NCBI GenBank assembly: GCA_964650385.1 | Contig: CAZYTP010000022.1 | Span: 1 to 34,510 of the forward strand | Origin: JAUSPI01 sp964650385 | GTDB taxonomy: Bacteria; Desulfobacterota; Syntrophia; Syntrophales; JADFWA01 | Length of the DNA: 34,510 nucleotides | Direction: 5' to 3' | In this document: positions 32,658-34,510 of the stretch, piece after piece | Layout of the letters: every line of letters starts with the position of its first letter | How positions within the stretch are numbered: the first letter of the stretch is position 1 | Translations under genes and position numbers: made by a program | The notes under the pieces: model-generated | What the model saw: the letters and a program-made list of their open reading frames with translations, nothing else | Databases searched by the model: none | What the model was told of the DNA's origin: nothing

Positions 32658-34262
32658 TCAGTATCCGGAAGTTTCTTTTCCCTTGATTAATTTAATTATT
32701 ACACCGTTTGTCCACCCGAAACCTTCCTGTAGCTCATATTCTCCCCCTCCGGCAGATTTTTCTATATCACTGACATCGTATTTTTCAACCATCTTGCCTG
32801 TCTGACTATAAAAATTTCGGGCTATATTTATAAAATTTGTCGTAATTTCTCCCGCAAGTTCTTCATGTCCGTAATTTTCCAGCCCTTTTATTGCTATCCA
32901 CTGTAGAGGAGCCCATCCGTTCGGTTTATCCCATTGCTGCCCTGTGTCTTCCGAAAGGGTTGTAACAAGTCCTCCGGTGAAAAGGAATTTTTCTTTAAGT
33001 ATTTTTGCGACACTCTTTGCCTGCTCCTCTGTTGCAATATTGAAAAATAATGGATATGCTCCGGCAAGAGACCATGTGTCTGTTTTCTTTTTTTCCGTAA
33101 AACAGTAATCGAAGTAAAAGCCGGATTTTTCATCCCAGCAATATTTCTGTATGGCTTCTTTTCTCTTTTCTGCTGCCTCCCTGTATTTCCGGGCATGCTT
33201 TTTATTACCTGAAACTTCATTCCACTTCGCCAGTTTCACTTCCATACCATAAAGTATTGAATTCAAATCAACGGGAATGATCTCGGTTGTTCTTATTGTA
33301 CTCAAATTTTTATTGTCTTTAAACCATCTGCTGGAAAAGTCCCAGCCGGATTCTGCCGCAGATCTTATCTCTCTGTAGAGTTTTTCCGGGTCTTCGGGAT
33401 TTACTTTTTTACAGAGTTCAATATCTTCTCTGTATGATTCTTCTCTCGGTGTATCTTTATAATCCCGGTATCTGTTTAAAATACTTCCGTCATCAAGCAT
33501 TACTACTTTAAGGTGCTCCGGGCTTTCTTTTGTAAGTGTCCCGGAACCGTCCATCCAGTATTCATATTCTTTTTCCACCCAGGGAAGATAGGGGAGAGCT
33601 TTTTCTATCCCTTTATTTTCCGCAATAATATTTACCATAGAACAGAAAAAAGGAGGTTGAGAGCGACTTTCATAATATATTCTGTTTCCATTGGGGATAT
33701 GGCCGACCGTGTCAATGAGATATGTAAAGTTTTTTATCATATTTTCCACCATATCCATTTTTCCTGAAACAACCAGTCCTTCCGCGGTAAAGTAACTGTC
33801 CCAGTAATAGATTTCTCTAAAACGTCCTCCGGGAACTATATAAGGATTGGGTAGAGCGATAAGAGTACTTTCTGGTAATGCTTCATCAGGTTTTCTTTCC
33901 AGAAAATTCCACAGTTCTGTTATATATTCTTCCATAGTCAAATCTTTCGGTAGATTGGCCTTTTCGTCTTTTGTTTTTGGAAGGTTAAAGTTTTTCAGGA
34001 CGAATTTTTTAAGGTCGAAATCCGTGTTCTCTTTTTCTCTTTTATATTTTTCTAATATATTATTCGGATTGCCGATAGGGGTACAATCCACAAATGTTTT
34101 AGAGTCGGGGAAAATACCCTTTGTCTGAACTGTTTCAAATAGTTCTCCTCCTGTCTGTATGAAAGATTTTTCTGTTTTTCCCGTGCCCTTTGTTATTGTT
34201 ATCATAAACATTAATGAGAAAATAATCAGGCACATTACAATATATTTGCCGTAGTTTAACAT
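32658..34262 (-). CDS. treA: Periplasmic trehalase, GH37
   Basis: A 534-residue alpha,alpha-trehalase that splits trehalose into two glucose units. The N-terminus has a signal or anchor segment (about residues 8-24). Signature 1 reads PGGRFREIYYWDSY (144-157) and signature 2 QWDKPNGWAP (443-452). Catalytic residues match E. coli TreA: acid Asp308 in SGWDFSSRW and base Glu493 in VEKYDV, followed by GGGEYELQEGFGWTNG. AAGGAGA lies just ahead of the ATG. About 40 residues between the signal and the conserved core are unlike others and may be a linker. It is convergent with the autotransporter. Together with the osmolyte-type glycosyltransferase it hints at solute metabolism, but the genes are far apart. 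Confidence 0.95.
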   Translation of the reverse strand: MLNYGKYIVMCLIIFSLMFMITITKGTGKTEKSFIQTGGELFETVQTKGIFPDSKTFVDCTPIGNPNNILEKYKREKENTDFDLKKFVLKNFNLPKTKDEKANLPKDLTMEEYITELWNFLERKPDEALPESTLIALPNPYIVPGGRFREIYYWDSYFTAEGLVVSGKMDMVENMIKNFTYLIDTVGHIPNGNRIYYESRSQPPFFCSMVNIIAENKGIEKALPYLPWVEKEYEYWMDGSGTLTKESPEHLKVVMLDDGSILNRYRDYKDTPREESYREDIELCKKVNPEDPEKLYREIRSAAESGWDFSSRWFKDNKNLSTIRTTEIIPVDLNSILYGMEVKLAKWNEVSGNKKHARKYREAAEKRKEAIQKYCWDEKSGFYFDYCFTEKKKTDTWSLAGAYPLFFNIATEEQAKSVAKILKEKFLFTGGLVTTLSEDTGQQWDKPNGWAPLQWIAIKGLENYGHEELAGEITTNFINIARNFYSQTGKMVEKYDVSDIEKSAGGGEYELQEGFGWTNGVIIKLIKGKETSGY

Positions 34263-34510
34263 AGAGGTTCTCCTTTATTTTTATGAGAATAAATTAATTC
34301 AGGGGTTTGAATGATCATGATTAGAAAATACTTGCAGAGATAATATTTTACGCCTTTGTTCCATTTTTAATGGTCCTGGCTCAAAAGATACTTATGAACA
34401 TATAACACATATGAGCCGCACCTTTGTCAATAGGCAAAAAATAAACTATTCCGGGTAGAGTAGAGAACTGGCATTATCTGCTTTAGGCGAGCTTATCTGT
34501 TTCCGCCCCT
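34263..34510. other. Region upstream of treA to the window edge
   Basis: AT-rich, without a recognisable gene. It presumably holds the trehalase promoter on the minus strand. I see no clear -35/-10 pair. Confidence 0.4.

Noticed and set aside
1..34510. tRNA or rRNA genes
   Set aside because: Looking through the intergenic regions by eye, I found no T-loop/acceptor pattern or rRNA-like stretch. A covariance scan could still find one I missed.

Overview
The window reads as a scaffold piece from an anaerobic Gram-negative bacterium, most likely Desulfobacterota (the old Deltaproteobacteria, Syntrophales-like). This placement is inferred from gene content: an archaeal-type Thi4 thiazole synthase, a sigma-54 response regulator, a complete shikimate operon led by a type I-beta DAHP synthase, a classical autotransporter with a C-terminal beta-barrel, and short palindromic repeats in the style of delta-proteobacteria. 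A run of exactly 100 N (29952-30051) shows it is a draft assembly, probably metagenomic.

Layout. 571-5017: a membrane PAS-histidine kinase and its sigma-54-activating response regulator. 5018-6485: a gene-poor stretch with a 133-bp palindromic element, two copies of a 116-bp hairpin element, a remnant that looks like a RiPP precursor N-terminus, and a three-hairpin segment that may be a small RNA. 6486-11134: a TPP riboswitch followed by thiD, thi4, a methyltransferase, tenA and thiC, with a small thiamine-binding-type protein (MTH1187 family) on the other strand at 11168-11461. 11619-17393 (minus strand): a large class III adenylate cyclase-like protein with a CCHC zinc knuckle and TPRs, a GT-A glycosyltransferase resembling mannosylglycerate synthase, a cytidylate-kinase-like protein, and elongation factor P. 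17722-23910: an attenuator with an aromatic-rich leader peptide, then aroF-aroB-pheA-aroD-aroE-aroA, tightly packed and partly overlapping. 23938-24070: a palindromic element that may end that operon. 24092-29396: a YhiN-type flavoprotein, the MntP manganese exporter, an MscS channel, a frameshifted zinc alcohol dehydrogenase, and a patatin-like hydrolase. 29722-32516: an autotransporter interrupted by the assembly gap. 32658-34262 (minus strand): a periplasmic trehalase.

The strongest new-looking item is the aro leader. A 32-residue leader peptide carrying Trp, three Phe and four consecutive Tyr codons overlaps an arm that can pair either with its own 5' end or with the 5' arm of a terminator, as in ribosome-mediated attenuation. 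A second terminator-like hairpin, which looks like a copy of the first, follows it. Other points worth checking are the Pro at the sulfur-donor position of Thi4, the zinc knuckle inside the cyclase, the hairpins with CCUCC loops at 6251-6375, and the truncated RiPP-like ORF lying between two mobile-looking repeats.
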